Part shown: positions 61,989 to 64,000 of the stretch, piece by piece
Layout of the letters: each line of letters begins with the position of its first letter
How positions within the stretch are numbered: the stretch's first letter is position 1
Origin: RGIG250 sp964540025
Lineage (GTDB): Bacteria; Bacillota; Negativicutes; Selenomonadales; Selenomonadaceae
Assembly: GCA_964540025.1 (NCBI GenBank)
Contig: CAZIKQ010000001.1
Coordinates: forward strand, 1 to 64,000
Length of the DNA stretch: 64,000 nucleotides
Reading direction: 5' to 3'
Made by a program: the position numbers and the translations under genes
Notes under the pieces: model-generated
The model's database searches: none
What the model saw: only the letters and a program-made list of their open reading frames with translations
What the model was told of the DNA's origin: nothing

Positions 61989-62024
61989 AAAAAAACGCAT
62001 AAAAAGCAATCGCTTTTCACACGT
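61989..62024 (-). terminator. Strong intrinsic terminator between hutP and madA (candidate attenuator)
   Basis: On the minus strand a stem of 12 bp (three G-U pairs, 62023-62012 with 62007-61996) has tetraloop GAUU and is followed directly by U7. Adding A-U pairs with the U run lengthens it. It is 125 bases past the hutP stop and about 320 bases before madA. A 5-bp hairpin (CCGGC-TGCA-GCCGG, about 62049-62062) just upstream could belong to an alternative fold. Confidence 0.8.
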
Positions 62025-62148
62025 TTTCTCATTCGCCACTATTAAATTGTCCCGGCTGCAGCCGGTTTCTGCATCGCTGGCAGTAAAGCCCCGTCCCTAC
62101 GCTTCTTTTATCCCTGATATATCCCTCATGGACGGACGATGCTGTTTT

Positions 62149-62592
62149 TTAGATATTCATGATCCCCAGGCCGGCGCGATCATGATTGGTCATATAATGC
62201 AGAGCGGATTGTCCAAAGGTAGCTACGGCAATCCATGTATCGTCACGGACGACGGCGATTTTCAGCGCCAGCGATACGCTGGCGTTCGGCCTCAGGACAA
62301 TTCCCTGCTTAGCCTCTTCCGCCGCGTGAAGAAGCGCGTGGATGCTGCCCGGCTCCTTCTCTATGACCTCGGAATTGATCGCCGCGCCAATTACCGCGCG
62401 ATTGAATTTATCATTAAATTCATTGAAGGTCGTCTTACCGCCAACCTCGGTAACTGCCGCCCTAAACCCTGCTTTCGACACGATTTGTTTGGCGATTGCC
62501 TCATCGTGAATCGTTTGAGTCAGGGCCAGAAACATTGCCGCCGTGCCGACACTCTTAACGCTGTTCGTCATAAATGATGAATTTTCCATCAT
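62149..62592 (-). CDS. HutP-family RNA-binding antiterminator
   Basis: 147 residues. The C-terminal two thirds match Bacillus HutP: SIHALLHAAEEAKQG aligns with its metal-binding HxxxH helix, and KIAVVRDDTWIAVATFGQSA and NHDRAGLGIMNI match the strands that end HutP. All three metal-ligand histidines are kept (His85, His89, His137). HutP binds the hut leader RNA with Mg2+ and L-histidine and prevents termination. Here the gene lies between a biotin ligase gene and the mad genes, with a terminator behind it. So it most likely controls mad. The ligand is unknown and could be histidine, malonate or another signal. Confidence 0.85.
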   Translation of the reverse strand: MMENSSFMTNSVKSVGTAAMFLALTQTIHDEAIAKQIVSKAGFRAAVTEVGGKTTFNEFNDKFNRAVIGAAINSEVIEKEPGSIHALLHAAEEAKQGIVLRPNASVSLALKIAVVRDDTWIAVATFGQSALHYMTNHDRAGLGIMNI

Positions 62593-62716
62593 AGCTCAGA
62601 CACCTTTCTTTGGAATCAACAACGAGCATTAAGTCGTTCCCCGCTTAACGCTTGATGACGGTACCCTGTAAAGAGTGGAGTCTCCAAAAGGCGCCAATCA
62701 GCTTATCAAGAATGAC

Positions 62717-63466
62717 TTAGCGGATACTGATTTCTCCAAAGGAAAATGTTTGAATACAGCCATCCTCTCTTCGTACCGTGAGAGAACCATCCTCAGAAAG
62801 AGCTGTCGCTGTACCACTCCATATCACACGGTCGTCATCTTTAACAATGACCTCTCTACCAATGGTATTATTCATCGCGAGCCATGCAGGAAGAATCTTT
62901 GACATCCCGTTGGCTTCCCAATCTCTAACATGGATTTTCATGTCGGCGAGCGCTTCCCGCAGAACCTCATCCGGCGCGTAGACAATTCCCGTCGCAGTGC
63001 GGAGCGAAACGGCGCGATCCTTTAATTCGCCAGTCCATGTATCAGGCGGTAAATCGACATTGATCCCGATGCCAACGACGAGAAAATCAACGGATCCCTT
63101 TGTGTCCAAAGCCATTTCGGCAAGGATACCGGCAATTTTCTTCTCCCCAATGAGTATATCGTTCGGCCATTTAAGACAAATGTCGTTCCTTCTATAAAGG
63201 CGGCGAAGCGTTGACACGACGCTGACGCCAGCCATCAGAGAGGCTGCCGCCGTACACTCGGGGGCGACGCTGGGACGCAGGAGCAAGGAAAACCACAGGC
63301 CGCCTGCCGGACTGTGCCAGCGGCGCGACTTACGCCCGCATCCCGCTGTCTGCCTCGATGCGACGATGACCGTTCCCGAGGGAGCGCCTGCCCTGGCTAA
63401 TTCAAGGGCCCGGCGGTTCGTAGAGTCAATCTCTTCATGACGCTCTATCTGCCAGCAGCCGTCCAT
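62717..63466 (-). CDS. Biotin-protein ligase without DNA-binding domain (mad-linked)
   Basis: About 249 residues. I choose the ATG at 63466, which shares its A with the madB stop (TGATG), over the frame start at 63505. A group I ligase: biotinyl-AMP loop TAGCGRKSRRWHSPAGG, KWPNDILIGEKKIAGILAEM and a C-terminal SH3-like domain (GREVIVKDDDRVIWSG). No winged helix, so it is not a repressor, unlike BirA at 26284. Placed inside the mad operon it probably attaches biotin to MadF. Confidence 0.9.
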   Translation of the reverse strand: MDGCWQIERHEEIDSTNRRALELARAGAPSGTVIVASRQTAGCGRKSRRWHSPAGGLWFSLLLRPSVAPECTAAASLMAGVSVVSTLRRLYRRNDICLKWPNDILIGEKKIAGILAEMALDTKGSVDFLVVGIGINVDLPPDTWTGELKDRAVSLRTATGIVYAPDEVLREALADMKIHVRDWEANGMSKILPAWLAMNNTIGREVIVKDDDRVIWSGTATALSEDGSLTVRREDGCIQTFSFGEISIR

Positions 63467-64000
63467 CAGCCAACCATGTGAATCGTCGAGATAAAGACGC
63501 CGCACGCAATCGCGGAGACGATGACGCCCGCGATATTAGCTCCCATGGCAACCGGCATAATCACGGCGAACGCATCCTCATCCTCGGCAATATGCTGGGC
63601 TATCTTCGCCGTTGTCGGCACGCAGGAAACACCGGCGATGCCGACAACCGGATTAAAGTCGCCATTTTTCCACTTGTAGATGAGCCAGCCGCCCAGGACG
63701 CCAACCACGCCAGACACGGTCAAGGCGCAAACCCCAAGAACAACGAGCGGCGCAACCTTTGGATTAAGTAAGGTTGAGGCCTCGCAGAGAGTGCCCAGCA
63801 ACAGGCCAAGCATCATCGTCGAAGCATAGAGCATCGTGCTTTCCAAAAGATCCTGATAGGGAACGATCTCAGCTTCTTTAATCGCCATCCCAAGGAAGAA
63901 GGACATGATAAGCGGCGCAGCCATCGGCAGCAAAACGCAAAGGATCGCGCAGCAGACGAGAATGAAAATGAATTTTTGAGATTTCGGAACCTCCGGCGCG
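63466..64000 (-). CDS. madB: Carboxybiotin decarboxylase MadB (C-terminal part, cut by window edge)
   Basis: The frame runs in from the right edge (an open frame beginning APEVPKSQKFIFI) for 178 residues to the stop at 63466. It matches the C-terminal third of the OadB/MadB/GcdB family: PMAAPLIMSFFLGMAIKEAE, FNPVVGIAGVSCVPTTAKIA (the conserved 'GIAGVSCVPTTAK' with cation-site residues) and a final GANIAGVIVSAIACGVF. MadB decarboxylates carboxybiotin and pumps Na+ out, so malonate breakdown is energy-conserving. Part of the gene lies outside the window. Confidence 0.9.
   Translation of the reverse strand, partial: APEVPKSQKFIFILVCCAILCVLLPMAAPLIMSFFLGMAIKEAEIVPYQDLLESTMLYASTMMLGLLLGTLCEASTLLNPKVAPLVVLGVCALTVSGVVGVLGGWLIYKWKNGDFNPVVGIAGVSCVPTTAKIAQHIAEDEDAFAVIMPVAMGANIAGVIVSAIACGVFISTIHMVG

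Noticed and set aside
62024..62148. Regularly spaced UAG triplets (HutP target) ahead of the mad terminator
   Set aside because: NAG triplets occur, but not in the three-fold, four-base-spaced array known from Bacillus; no site is claimed.

Overview
The window looks like a chromosomal segment of an anaerobic, diderm Firmicute (class Negativicutes is the best guess; no 16S rRNA or other decisive marker is present). The reasons are mixed. Firmicute-type genes include a DivIC/FtsB-like protein next to a YabR-type S1 protein, class III fructose-bisphosphatase, BioW, CoaX, YkuD and M18 aminopeptidase. Exported CsgG/FlgT/LPP20-like proteins point to an outer membrane, and there is a biotin- and Na+-dependent malonate decarboxylase of the Malonomonas type. 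Nearly all genes up to 27 kb lie on the minus strand.

Layout. 0-1.4 kb: rimI (cut by the left edge), tsaB, tsaE. 1.45-5.5 kb: a cassette with a sensor kinase, response regulator, EamA transporter, zinc-ribbon membrane protein and a decayed PAP2-like remnant. 5.6-8.8 kb: hpt, tilS, S1-domain protein, divIC/ftsB. 9-12.2 kb: iron/cobalamin-type ABC importer preceded by a small membrane protein and a terminator. 12.2-17.6 kb: potABCD and prfC. 17.9-20.5 kb: a BirA-controlled operon (ECF-like transporter, bioW, bioF) with two operator boxes around a consensus promoter. 20.5-27.3 kb: PLP lyase, rplM-rpsI with a structured leader, M18 aminopeptidase, dusB, coaX, birA. 27.5-38.2 kb: diguanylate cyclase, pyrF-pyrE, a lone flagellin, ftsE-ftsX-envC-ctp, class III fbp. 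38-47.4 kb: exported and unknown proteins, an SsuABC-like importer with guanine deaminase and endonuclease IV, folB. 47.7-50.6 kb: three exported proteins of CsgG/FlgT/LPP20 type. 50.86-51.4 kb: remains of a type III (ToxIN/AbiQ) toxin-antitoxin locus. Then YkuD, a palindrome-rich repeat patch, a thioesterase and an AEC transporter.

54.1-64 kb: the malonate decarboxylase (mad) locus, read right to left: madB (cut by the right edge), a biotin ligase without DNA-binding domain, a HutP-family protein, a strong terminator, then madA-E-C-D-H-G-F-F'-L-M. MadA/MadE move malonate onto the acyl carrier protein, MadC/MadD pass its carboxyl group to biotin on MadF, and MadB decarboxylates carboxybiotin with Na+ export. 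MadG and MadH make and acetylate the special ACP cofactor, and MadL/MadM import malonate.

The most interesting signal is the hutP-terminator-madA arrangement. It copies the layout of the Bacillus hut operon (hutP-terminator-hutH) and suggests that an RNA-binding HutP homologue controls malonate decarboxylase by antitermination. The same operon carries its own biotin ligase and a tandem pair of nearly identical biotin carrier genes. A second point of interest is the BirA-regulated, unassigned transporter gene in front of bioW.
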